Positions 9,692 to 17,004 of a DNA stretch of 29,149 nucleotides are shown in pieces. Both the position numbers and the translations under genes were made by a program. The notes beneath the pieces were generated by a model. That model saw nothing but the letters and a program-made list of their open reading frames with translations. It ran no database searches and had not been told where the DNA came from. Positions within the stretch are counted from its first letter, which is position 1; each line of letters opens with the position of its first letter. This DNA is from Coriobacteriia bacterium (lineage in GTDB: Bacteria > Actinomycetota > Coriobacteriia > Coriobacteriales > Atopobiaceae): positions 1 through 29,149 of the forward strand of contig QAKZ01000024.1 in the NCBI GenBank assembly GCA_003150175.1, written 5' to 3'.

Positions 9692-9811
9692 GTTTTTACC
9701 GACTGCGGAGGTTTACACACCGTCAAAACCCTACCGTTCGCGGGGGTGTACAGCTGAATAACGCCCAGTTGGGGGACTATAGCGGCATCTATTCCCTACG
9801 AGGGGAGAGCT

Positions 9812-11287
9812 ATGCCTGAACCCAACTACGACGTCGTGGTCGTGGGCGCCGGTGTCAGCGGCTGCGTCATCGCTCGAGAGCTCTCGCGCCTCCAGGTCTC
9901 GGCCTGCGTCGTCGAGCGCGAGGAGGACGTCTGCTGCGGGACCTCCAAGGCGAACTCGGCGATCGTCCACGCCGGCTTCGACGCCCAGACGGGTAGCCTC
10001 ATGGCGCGGCTCAACGTCGAGGGCGCGCGGCTCATGCCCGCGCTCTGCGAGGAGCTCGGGGCGGACTTCCAGAGGATCGGATCGCTGGTCGTCTGCACCT
10101 CCGACGAGGCGCGCCCGGGGCTCACCGAGCTTCTTGGTCGCGGTGTCGCGAACGGCGTCGACGACCTGCGCATCATTGAGCGAGACGAGCTCCTCGCGCT
10201 CGAGCCGAACGTCTCGGACGAGGCGGTCGCGGCCCTGTGGGCGCCGAGCGCGGGGATCGTCAACCCCTTTCAGCTCACCGTCGCCCTCGCGGAGAGCGCG
10301 AGCATCAACGGCGTCGACTTCCGACTCAACGAGAAGGTCCTCGGCTTCGATCGCCGCCCCGGCGGAGGCTGGATCGTACGGACGGACAAAGGCCGCCTCG
10401 GAACGCGCGTGGTCGTCAACGCCGCCGGGGTCTACGCTGACGAGCTCCACAACCTCGTCGCCGCCGAGGGCGATCGCATGCGCATCACCCCGCGGCGCGG
10501 CCAGTACTACGTGCTCGATACCGCGGCGGCGGGCTATGTCCGCCACACCGTCTTTGCCCTGCCCACCAAGCTCGGCAAGGGCGTGCTCGTCACCCCCACG
10601 ACAGCCGGCAACATCCTCGTCGGCCCCACCGCCGAGGACATCGAGGACAAAGAGGGGACCGACACGACCTCGGAGGGCATCGCGGAGGTCCGCGAGAAGA
10701 GCGCCATCACCATGAAGGGCGTCCCCTTGCAGCACTCGATCCGGAACTTCAGCGGGCTGCGCGCGCACCAGCCGGGCCATGACTTCGTCATCGGCGAGGT
10801 CGCGGGGGCGCCCGGGTTCGTCGACTGCGCCGCCATCGAGTCGCCGGGCCTCTCCTCGGCGCCCGCCATCGGGCGCATGGTCGCGGACATCGTCGCGGGG
10901 CTTCTGGTCTACACCTCGGCGAAGCCTTACTGGCAGCCGCGCCGCAAGCGCATCCCCGACATCGAGCACATGCATCTCGACGAGTGGGCGCGCCTGGTCG
11001 CCGAGCGCCCCGATTACGGGCGCGTCGTCTGCCGGTGCCGCCGAGTCACCGAGGGGCAGATTGTCGACGCGATCCGGGCGCCGCTCGGCGCGCGGAGCCT
11101 CGACGCCGTAAAGAGGCGCACTGAGGCTGGCATGGGCCGCTGTCAATCCGGGTTCTGCTCTCCGAAGGTCATGGAGATCCTCGCGCGCGAGGTTGCCGAT
11201 CTCGAGGAGGCATCCGTCACAAAGATGGGTCCCGGCTCGGAGCTCTGCTTCGGGTCCTCCCGCCCGGACGCGAAGGAAGGGGAGTGA
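9812..11287 (+). CDS. GlpA-like FAD oxidoreductase with C-terminal BFD-type [2Fe-2S] domain
   Basis: The N-terminal FAD-binding fold (VVVVGAGVSGCVIARELS) and DAO-family core resemble anaerobic glycerol-3-phosphate dehydrogenase subunit A and L-2-hydroxyglutarate oxidases. The C-terminal part has four cysteines spaced as in bacterioferritin-associated ferredoxin-like domains (C407, C409, C444, C449), expected to hold a [2Fe-2S] cluster. It is 491 residues long. AGGGGAG precedes the ATG at 9812. It is followed three bases later by a second flavoprotein and then a DUF1667 protein, a unit often linked to glycerol use. Glycerol-3-phosphate is the likeliest substrate, but no glycerol kinase or transporter is present to prove it. 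Confidence 0.85.
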   Translation: MPEPNYDVVVVGAGVSGCVIARELSRLQVSACVVEREEDVCCGTSKANSAIVHAGFDAQTGSLMARLNVEGARLMPALCEELGADFQRIGSLVVCTSDEARPGLTELLGRGVANGVDDLRIIERDELLALEPNVSDEAVAALWAPSAGIVNPFQLTVALAESASINGVDFRLNEKVLGFDRRPGGGWIVRTDKGRLGTRVVVNAAGVYADELHNLVAAEGDRMRITPRRGQYYVLDTAAAGYVRHTVFALPTKLGKGVLVTPTTAGNILVGPTAEDIEDKEGTDTTSEGIAEVREKSAITMKGVPLQHSIRNFSGLRAHQPGHDFVIGEVAGAPGFVDCAAIESPGLSSAPAIGRMVADIVAGLLVYTSAKPYWQPRRKRIPDIEHMHLDEWARLVAERPDYGRVVCRCRRVTEGQIVDAIRAPLGARSLDAVKRRTEAGMGRCQSGFCSPKVMEILAREVADLEEASVTKMGPGSELCFGSSRPDAKEGE

Positions 11288-11290
11288 GTC

Positions 11291-12568
11291 ATGGCGAGCA
11301 ACTTCGATTATGACGTGGTCGTCATCGGCGGAGGCCCCGCGGGTCTCGCCGCTGCCGCCTCCGCGCGCTCGGCCGGCGCCGGCAAGGTCCTCGTCATCGA
11401 GCGCGACGAGAAGCTCGGCGGCATCCTCAACCAGTGCATCCACAACGGGTTCGGGCTAATCACGTTCAAAGAGGAGCTGACCGGCCCCGAGTACGCCGAC
11501 CGCTTTGAGCGCCTGGCCGACGACGCCGGCGTCGAGGTCAAGCTCGGGTGCATGGTGGTCGACCTCGCGGCAGACCGTACCGTCACCTGCGTCTCCGCCT
11601 CGGGTGGGCTCGAGCGGGTTCGTGCGGGCGCCGTCGTGCTCGCCATGGGGTGCCGCGAGCGCCCCGCCGGCGCCCTCGGCATCCCGGGGTTCCGCCCCGC
11701 GGGCGTCTATACCGCGGGCACCGCGCAGCGGCTCGTGAACATCGAGGGGCTTATGCCGGGCCGCGAGGTCGTCATCCTCGGCTCCGGCGACATCGGGCTC
11801 ATCATGGCCCGTCGCATGACGCTCGAGGGAGCCCACGTCGCGTGCGTCGCCGAGCTCATGTCGTATTCGGGCGGCCTCAAGCGCAACATCGTCCAATGCA
11901 TCGACGACTTCGGTATCCCGCTGCTGCTCAGCCATACCGTCACGCGCATCGAGGGCCAAAAGCGCGTCGAGGCGGTCGTGCTCTCCGAGGTCGACGGGTC
12001 GGGGCGCCCGGTTCCCGGGACCGAGGTCCGCTACCCATGCGATACCTTGCTCCTCTCGGTGGGGCTTCTTCCCGAGAACGAGCTTTCGCGCGGCGCGGGC
12101 GTCGAGCTCTCGCCCGTCACACGAGGGCCCGTGGTCGACGAGTCGCTTCAGACGAGCATCGCCGGGGTGTTCGCGTGCGGCAACGTCCTGCACGTCCACG
12201 ACCTCGTCGATTATGTGACCCAGGAGGCCGAGCTTGCCGGCGCTCATGCCGCTCGGTATGCTCGGGGCGACGCACTCGGCGGCACGCGCGGCGTCCCAGT
12301 CGTTGCCGCGGGCGGCGTTCGTTATACCGTCCCGCAGTCGATCGATCCCGCGAGGATACCCGATGAGCTCACGCTCCGCTTCCGCGTCGGGGGCGTTTAC
12401 GAGGATAAATGGGTCGATGTGTGCGCAGATGGCACAAGGCTTGTGCATAGGCGCAGGCCTATCCTCGTCCCAGGACAGATGGAAGAGGTCGTCTTGAGTA
12501 AGTCCGACCTCGCCGTGTGCGGGGACATCCAAAGCATCGTCGTCAGCCTCGAGGAGGTGAGCAGGTGA
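11291..12568 (+). CDS. FAD/NAD(P)-binding oxidoreductase (GlpB/NADH-oxidase-like partner)
   Basis: This 425-residue flavoprotein has two dinucleotide-binding motifs: GGGPAGLAAAASARSAG near the N-terminus for FAD, and ILGSGDIGLIMARR in the middle for NAD(P). A late ACGNVLHVHDLVDYVTQEA segment matches the FAD C-terminal motif. The active-site region has a single cysteine (LGGILNQCIHNGFG) rather than a CxxxxC pair, so classical disulfide reductase chemistry is unlikely. It probably passes electrons between the GlpA-like subunit and NAD(H). It starts 3 bases after the previous gene and overlaps the next start by one base. Confidence 0.85.
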   Translation: MASNFDYDVVVIGGGPAGLAAAASARSAGAGKVLVIERDEKLGGILNQCIHNGFGLITFKEELTGPEYADRFERLADDAGVEVKLGCMVVDLAADRTVTCVSASGGLERVRAGAVVLAMGCRERPAGALGIPGFRPAGVYTAGTAQRLVNIEGLMPGREVVILGSGDIGLIMARRMTLEGAHVACVAELMSYSGGLKRNIVQCIDDFGIPLLLSHTVTRIEGQKRVEAVVLSEVDGSGRPVPGTEVRYPCDTLLLSVGLLPENELSRGAGVELSPVTRGPVVDESLQTSIAGVFACGNVLHVHDLVDYVTQEAELAGAHAARYARGDALGGTRGVPVVAAGGVRYTVPQSIDPARIPDELTLRFRVGGVYEDKWVDVCADGTRLVHRRRPILVPGQMEEVVLSKSDLAVCGDIQSIVVSLEEVSR

Positions 12569-12933
12569 TGTCCGCTCAGTGCAGGACCCTGACCTGCATC
12601 CGCTGCCCGAGGGGCTGTCAGGTCGAGGTTGAGGCCGTGGGCACCGAGGTCGTGGGCGTTCGCGGCAACTCGTGCAAAAGGGGAGAGGCCTATGCCCGTG
12701 CGGAGATCGCGGCCCCGGTACGTACCGTTACCTCGACCGTCCCCGTCATCGGCAGCGCGACCGAGCGGATGGTCAGCGTGAAGACCTCCCGCGAGGTCCC
12801 CAAGGACAAGGTCATGGAGTTCATGGCAGCGATCCTGCGCGCCCGTGTGCACGCGCCGGTGCGCATCGGCGATGTGATCGTCGCCGACGTCGCCGGAACC
12901 GGGGCAGACGTCGTGGCGACCAAATCGGCGTGA
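12568..12933 (+). CDS. DUF1667 small cysteine-rich protein
   Basis: The 121-residue protein has an N-terminal CxxCPxGC cluster (C10, C13, C17) plus a later cysteine in GNSCKRGEAYA (C36). This is the mark of DUF1667 proteins, which accompany GlpA-like flavoprotein pairs and are suspected electron-transfer partners. The ATG at 12568 overlaps the previous stop (TGATG), with GAGGAGGTGA just upstream. Longer in-frame versions lack such a site. It is the last gene of the three-gene unit and is followed by a terminator. Confidence 0.85.
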   Translation: MSAQCRTLTCIRCPRGCQVEVEAVGTEVVGVRGNSCKRGEAYARAEIAAPVRTVTSTVPVIGSATERMVSVKTSREVPKDKVMEFMAAILRARVHAPVRIGDVIVADVAGTGADVVATKSA

Positions 12934-12963
12934 TGCAAGGCTTGTGCATAGTGTTGACACAAG

Positions 12964-13004
12964 AGAAGCGCGCCCTCATCTGACTGGGGACGCGCTTCTT
13001 TCTT
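12964..13004 (+). terminator. Intrinsic terminator after the oxidoreductase unit
   Basis: A 9-bp perfect stem (AGAAGCGCG at 12964-12972 with CGCGCTTCT at 12991-12999) is followed by TTTCTT. It lies between the DUF1667 gene (+) and the convergent EIIB gene (-). Confidence 0.7.
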
Positions 13005-13054
13005 GCGGCTATCTGTTCGCTGATCCCTCTACCTTCGGCGCGCTGCCTTAAAGC

Positions 13055-13375
13055 CTAGAGCAGCTCCTTGAAGGCGTCGGTGACGTTCTGGACCTTGTCG
13101 GAGCCGAGAACCACGTGGACGCCGTTGGCCTCGTCCTCGGGCTTGACGATACCGATGGCGCCTGCGGCCATGCAGCCGGCGTAGTCGACCTTCGAGGTGT
13201 CCTTCAGGGTGAGGCGCAGGCGCGTGGCGCAGTTGGCCACGGACTCGACGTTCTCTTTGCCGCCGACCGCCTGAAGGATGTTGCCGGCGGTCGCGGCGGC
13301 CTTGACGGCCTCCTTGACGACCTCGCTGTCGTCCGACTTGAAAGCCTCGGTGATCCGCTCGAATATGCTTGCCAT
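13055..13375 (-). CDS. Stand-alone PTS EIIB domain, glucose/glucoside type
   Basis: The 106-residue protein is a single EIIB domain of the glucose-family phosphotransferase system. The motif ANCATRLRLTLKD carries the phosphorylated cysteine (C49). The C-terminal half has the usual GAIGIVK and HVVLGSDKVQNV segments. EIIB normally takes phosphate from EIIA and passes it to the sugar bound by EIIC. Here it is free-standing, with a strong GGAGGT ribosome site, and no EIIA or EIIC lies in the window. It may serve an EIIC encoded elsewhere or have a regulatory role. It converges with the oxidoreductase unit. Confidence 0.88.
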   Translation of the reverse strand: MASIFERITEAFKSDDSEVVKEAVKAAATAGNILQAVGGKENVESVANCATRLRLTLKDTSKVDYAGCMAAGAIGIVKPEDEANGVHVVLGSDKVQNVTDAFKELL

Positions 13376-13487
13376 TTTTGAACCTCCGAATCGATGGCGT
13401 GTGCTCTTCCCTAAGACCCGAGTCTAGTGAATAAAATGCATTACTCTCTTACCGAAATTCGCCAACGGCCTCAATCCCCCGCCGAAA

Positions 13488-13500
13488 TGACGAAAAGGAA
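13488..13500. repeat. Partial direct copy of the palindrome arm
   Basis: ATGACGAAAAGGA is a 13-base partial copy of the left arm of the palindromic repeat that starts at the very next base, giving a short tandem duplication. Confidence 0.6.
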
Positions 13501-13531
13501 ATGACGAAAAGGGACAGTCCCTTTTCGTCAT
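13501..13531. repeat. Palindromic hairpin repeat, copy 1
   Basis: The repeat is a perfect palindrome with 15-base arms (ATGACGAAAAGGGAC and its complement) around a single A. The same element recurs at 16102-16132, differing only in the centre base. The stop codon of the minus-strand alkyltransferase gene (13528-13530) lies inside its right arm. The stem GGGAC/GTCCC flanked by A4 and T4 would work as a hairpin terminator on either strand. Confidence 0.85.
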
Positions 13532-13842
13532 GCCTCCCACTGGTGCTCGGCCATCCTTACCCTGCCGTCCGGCAGAAAGCCCACGCCCTCCGCCTCGAGC
13601 AAGGCGCGCTGCGCCCCCGGGCCGCCGAACGCGAAGCCGGGCGCGAGCATCCCGTCCTTGAAGACCACGCGGTGGCACGGCACGCCCCCTGCCACGCCCG
13701 GGCTCGAGTGCATGGCGTACCCGACGTAGCGCGCCCGCCTCGGCTCGCCCAGCATTCGCGCGATCTGTCCGTAGGTTGCCACGCGGCCCTCGGGAATTTG
13801 CTTGACGACCTCGTAGCAGCGCTCGAAGAAAGGTTCGGACAT
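13528..13842 (-). CDS. MGMT-like DNA-binding domain protein (alkyltransferase or ATL family)
   Basis: The 104-residue protein is only the C-terminal, DNA-binding domain of O6-methylguanine-DNA methyltransferase; the N-terminal domain of full enzymes is missing. In alkyltransferase-like (ATL) proteins the acceptor Cys is usually Trp, but here the motif is GVPCHRVV, so the cysteine (C56) is kept. It might therefore still accept alkyl groups, or flag lesions for excision repair. ATG at 13842 is supported by AAGGAG six bases away; upstream in-frame sequence is low-complexity and has no such site. The stop codon is supplied by the palindromic repeat. Confidence 0.87.
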   Translation of the reverse strand: MSEPFFERCYEVVKQIPEGRVATYGQIARMLGEPRRARYVGYAMHSSPGVAGGVPCHRVVFKDGMLAPGFAFGGPGAQRALLEAEGVGFLPDGRVRMAEHQWEA

Positions 13843-13906
13843 GAAGGCTCCTTGGGACGGGCTCGGGCATCTGGACGGGCGGTGCGCGACGGCGCCGGCG
13901 CGGCTT

Positions 13907-13926
13907 CCCGCGGCATACGCCGCGGG
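13907..13926. other. Strong GC hairpin in divergent region
   Basis: A perfect 8-bp stem (CCCGCGGC / GCCGCGGG) with a 4-nt loop lies between the divergent alkyltransferase and glucuronidase genes, followed by CTTCTCTGT. It may terminate or attenuate transcription. The role is uncertain. Confidence 0.4.
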
Positions 13927-14002
13927 CTTCTCTGTGCGAGATTGTACGCCGCGGCTTGAGTATCTCGGGCTTCTTGGCTTACCGGCCAGCCCGGCTGGGT
14001 AA

Positions 14003-14016
14003 GTACGTGACCGTAC
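14003..14016. promoter_or_regulatory. Candidate operator upstream of the glucuronidase gene
   Basis: GTACG-TGAC-CGTAC is a perfect inverted repeat 54 bases before the glucuronidase start codon, the kind of site a dimeric repressor binds. No regulator gene is adjacent, so this is inference only. Confidence 0.3.
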
Positions 14017-14070
14017 AGAAGCCTCCCGGGCGGCTGGCGCCCGCAACCCATTCATCAGAAAGGCCATCCC

Positions 14071-15897
14071 ATGCTATATCCCCAGCAGACTTCCTCGTGA
14101 TTCGTCGAGAGCCTCGACGGTATCTGGGACTTCAAGCTCGACGACGGGCACGCGTTCGACGACGGCTGGGCGGCCCGGCCGCTCGACGATCCCCTGACCA
14201 TGCCCGTCCCGTCTTCCTACAACGACCTCAAAGAGGGGGTCGACTTCCGCGAATTCTGTGGCTGGGCCTTCTACCAGCGCACGATTGCTGTCCCGTCCTT
14301 CGCGCTCGGCGAGCGCGTCATGCTGCGCTTCGCCGCTGTCACGCACCATGCCAAGGTGTTCCTCAACGGGCACGAGATCTGCTGCCACGTTGGCGGCTTC
14401 CTGCCTTTCGAGGTGCAGCTGAACGAGTGGCTCAAGCCGGGCGACAACCTCCTCACCGTCGCCGTCGACAACCCTATCGACTACTCGACCCTTCCCGTGG
14501 GCGGCAAGGCGAATATGATGGCGGGTCTCATGGGCGGCATGGGGTCCAGCCCCTCCGACGGCAAGAAGGCCAACAACCCTAATTTCGACTTCTTCAACTA
14601 CGCCGGCATCACCCGTCAGGTCTGCATCTACACGACCCCTGCGGAGCACATCGACGACATCGAACTCGTCGCTGACGTCCAGGACGAGACGGGTGACGAC
14701 CCCTCTGCCACGATCTCGTACAAGGTCGCCGCGACCGGGGACGCCGACTGCCGCGTGGAGCTCCTCGACGCCAAAGGCCAGAAGGTCGCCGAGTCCTCGG
14801 GCGCCGAGGGCGAGCTCATGGTCGAGCACGCGACCCTATGGCAGCCCGGGCACGCCTATCTTTATCAGGTGCGCGTCACCTTCTGCGATGACGTCTACGA
14901 GCTTCCCTATGACGTGCGCACCGTCCGCGTCGACGGCGAGAGGTTCCTCATCTACGGCCGGCCGTTCTACTTCAAGGGCTACGGAAAGCATGAGGACACG
15001 TTCCCCGCGGGCCGCGGCGAGAACCTCCCCATGGACGTCAAGGACATCTCGCTCATGTAGTGGCAGGGGGCCAACAGCTTCCGCACGAGCCACTACCCTT
15101 ACAGTGAGGAGATGATGCGCCTGTGCGACGCCGAGGGCATCGTCGTCATCGACGAGACCACGGCCGTGGGCGTGAACCTCAAGTTCGGCGGCGGCGCCAA
15201 CTTTGGCGGAGAGCACGTCTCGACCTTCGACCCGGTTCATGGTGTGCAGACGCAAGAGGCCCACAAGCAGGTTATCCGCGACCTCGTCGCGCGCGACAAG
15301 AACCACGCGTGCGTGGTCATGTGGAGCATCGCCAACGAGCCCGACTCCGCCTCCGAGGGGGCTTAACAGTACTTCAAGCCGCTCTATGACCTCGCGCGTG
15401 AGCTCGACCCCCAGAAGCGCCCCTGCACCCTCGCGAGCGTCCAGGGGACCACGCCGCAGAACGACTGCTCCGCCAAGCTCTCCGACGTCATCTGCCTCAA
15501 CCGCTAGTACGGCTGGTACTTCGGCGGGCCTGACCTCGAGGTCTCGAAGACGGCGCTGCGCCGCGAGCTCGAGGCCTGGGCGGAGCTCGGCAAGCCGATC
15601 GTCTTGACCGAGTTCGGCGCCGACACGGTCGCCGGGCTCCATGACACCACGCCCGTCATGTACACCGAGGAGTACCAGGTCGACTACTACAAGGCGAACT
15701 TCCCGGTCATGGACGAGTTCCCCTGTGTGGAGGGGGAGCAGGCCTGGAACTTCGCCGACTTCGCCACGAGCCAGAGCATCCTGCGTGTGGCAGGCAACAA
15801 GAAGGGCCTCTTTACCCGCGACCGCAAGCCCAAGCTCGCAGCTCACTACTTCCGCGAACGCTGGCACCAGATCCCCGATTTCGGCTTTAAGGAGTAG
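14071..15897 (+). pseudogene. Beta-glucuronidase (GH2, UidA-like) with four in-frame stop codons
   Basis: Read through, this frame gives a 608-residue protein closely matching the full length and order of E. coli beta-glucuronidase. It has an N-terminal sugar-binding domain (LDGIWDFKLD), a HDFFNYAGI-like segment, FYFKGYGKHED and [16 protein letters not shown]. The acid/base glutamate is in IANEP (codon 423), the nucleophile in TEFGAD (codon 514), and the glucuronate-binding NKKG follows (codon 576). Stops interrupt it at codons 10 (TGA), 330 (TAG), 432 (TAA) and 479 (TAG). All lie in one frame, with no insertion or deletion. The last replaces the tyrosine of LNRYYGWY, equivalent to E. coli Tyr468. 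The enzyme would release sugars from glucuronide conjugates. I call it a pseudogene; sequencing error or readthrough cannot be excluded. Confidence 0.9.
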
Positions 15898-15923
15898 GCC
15901 GGAAATAGTTTTCAAATTCCCGC

Positions 15924-15952
15924 TTGCATTTCCGATTCGATGCTGGTAAATT
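15924..15952 (+). promoter_or_regulatory. Probable promoter of tRNA-Pro
   Basis: TTGCAT (15924-15929) and TAAATT (15947-15952) are separated by exactly 17 bases and lie 28 bases before the tRNA, as expected for a sigma-70-type promoter. Confidence 0.55.
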
Positions 15953-15980
15953 GTTTTCTCGCGCGAAGGCGCAGCAAATT

Positions 15981-16057
<77 letters not shown>

Positions 16058-16066
16058 GAACTTAAC

Positions 16067-16098
16067 AAGCCAGCCTGGCTAACCAGGCTGGCTTTTTT
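16067..16098 (+). terminator. Intrinsic terminator of tRNA-Pro
   Basis: A perfect 12-bp stem (AAGCCAGCCTGG / CCAGGCTGGCTT) with a 4-nt loop is followed by a T run. It lies 10 bases after the tRNA CCA end and directly abuts the second palindromic repeat. Confidence 0.88.
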
Positions 16099-16101
16099 GT
16101 A

Positions 16102-16132
16102 ATGACGAAAAGGGACTGTCCCTTTTCGTCAT
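16102..16132. repeat. Palindromic hairpin repeat, copy 2
   Basis: This has the same 15-base arms as the copy at 13501-13531, with centre base T instead of A. Here the pairing extends outward to 16098-16136, giving 19-bp arms. It sits between the tRNA terminator (+) and the 3' end of the radical SAM gene (-), where a two-way terminator would be useful. Confidence 0.85.
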
Positions 16133-16137
16133 TACAT

Positions 16138-16914
16138 TTAATAAGAGACCTGGCAGGGGATGCCGAGGGCGCTGACGCGGGCGGCGATGGCGTCCATGGC
16201 ATCTGCCGGGGCCTTCATAAGGCCGTCGACGGGGGTGTCGCGCGCGATGGTGTAGATCGTCGCCTCCTGCGGGCGGATCCTGCGGAGCGCGTCGAGCCAC
16301 GGCCCCACGTAGCGCTCGGAGGTGTTGTCCATGTCATGCCCCTGCCACTTGCCTCGCAGGAATATGGTCTGCACGATCACATGGCCCTCGAACGACGCGA
16401 ACGCCCTTATCTGCTCCTCGACGTCGTAGCGGCCCACGGGCCTGTCGAGCAGGCGGATGTATTCCGCGTCTGCGGTGTCGAGCTTGAGGATGTTGTCGTC
16501 TACGAGCATGAGCGCGTCGTGGACTTCGGGGCGCGCGGCCATCGTCCCGTTGGAGAGGACCGCGATCTTGGCGGTCGGGGCGAGCTCGTCGCGCAGGGCG
16601 ACGGCTGCGCGGATCGCCTCGGGGAACTCCGGCGCGGCGGTCGGCTCGCCGTTGCCGGCGAAGGTGATGACGTCGGGCAGCTCGCCCTCGTCGCGCATCT
16701 GACGCAGCTTCGCCTCGAGCGCCGCGGCCACCGTCTGCGCGCTGTTGTGGCGCCCGGCGCACCTGCGTTGCTCGTTCAGGCCGTTCTCGCAGTAGAGGCA
16801 ATCGAAGGTGCAGATCTTTCCCGTCGCGGGCATCATGTTCACCCCGAGCGAGACGCCGAGCCGGCGGCTGCGCACGGGCCCGAAGACCGGGGAATCGTTG
16901 AGGAACGTGGGCAT
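16138..16914 (-). CDS. Radical SAM protein (COG0731-like)
   Basis: The 258-residue protein has the radical SAM [4Fe-4S] motif CTFDCLYC (C35, C39, C42). It is preceded by GPVRSRRLGVSLGVN, a signature of the COG0731 family that includes archaeal wyosine-synthesis enzymes. TFAGNGEPT and VLSNGT fit the SAM-binding barrel. The bacterial members have no settled function, and wyosine synthesis is not expected in bacteria, so I name only the family. The ATG at 16914 has AAGGGAG six bases upstream. It is divergent from serC. Confidence 0.85.
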   Translation of the reverse strand: MPTFLNDSPVFGPVRSRRLGVSLGVNMMPATGKICTFDCLYCENGLNEQRRCAGRHNSAQTVAAALEAKLRQMRDEGELPDVITFAGNGEPTAAPEFPEAIRAAVALRDELAPTAKIAVLSNGTMAARPEVHDALMLVDDNILKLDTADAEYIRLLDRPVGRYDVEEQIRAFASFEGHVIVQTIFLRGKWQGHDMDNTSERYVGPWLDALRRIRPQEATIYTIARDTPVDGLMKAPADAMDAIAARVSALGIPCQVSY

Positions 16915-17004
16915 TCGTGTCTCCCTTCTGTTTCAAAGAACAATAGCCCAATCACGGTGCGTGTACCATTGAAGGGCTGTTTTCCGAACCAACGAGGAGG
17001 GCAT

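Noticed and set aside
9731..11443. 570-codon minus-strand open frame opposite the GlpA-like gene
   Set aside because: Same kind of antisense shadow in GC-rich DNA; no recognisable domain.
14071..15897. Stop-codon recoding or selenocysteine in the glucuronidase gene
   Set aside because: All three stop types are present, and the replaced residues would differ. No neighbouring gene here has internal stops, and the TGA is not at a redox-active position. Ordinary nonsense mutation is simpler.
16102..17004. In-frame N-terminal extension of serC giving a 660-residue protein
   Set aside because: The extension is antisense to the radical SAM gene and has no ribosome site; SerC starts at 17005 with GAGGAGG and the canonical N-terminus.
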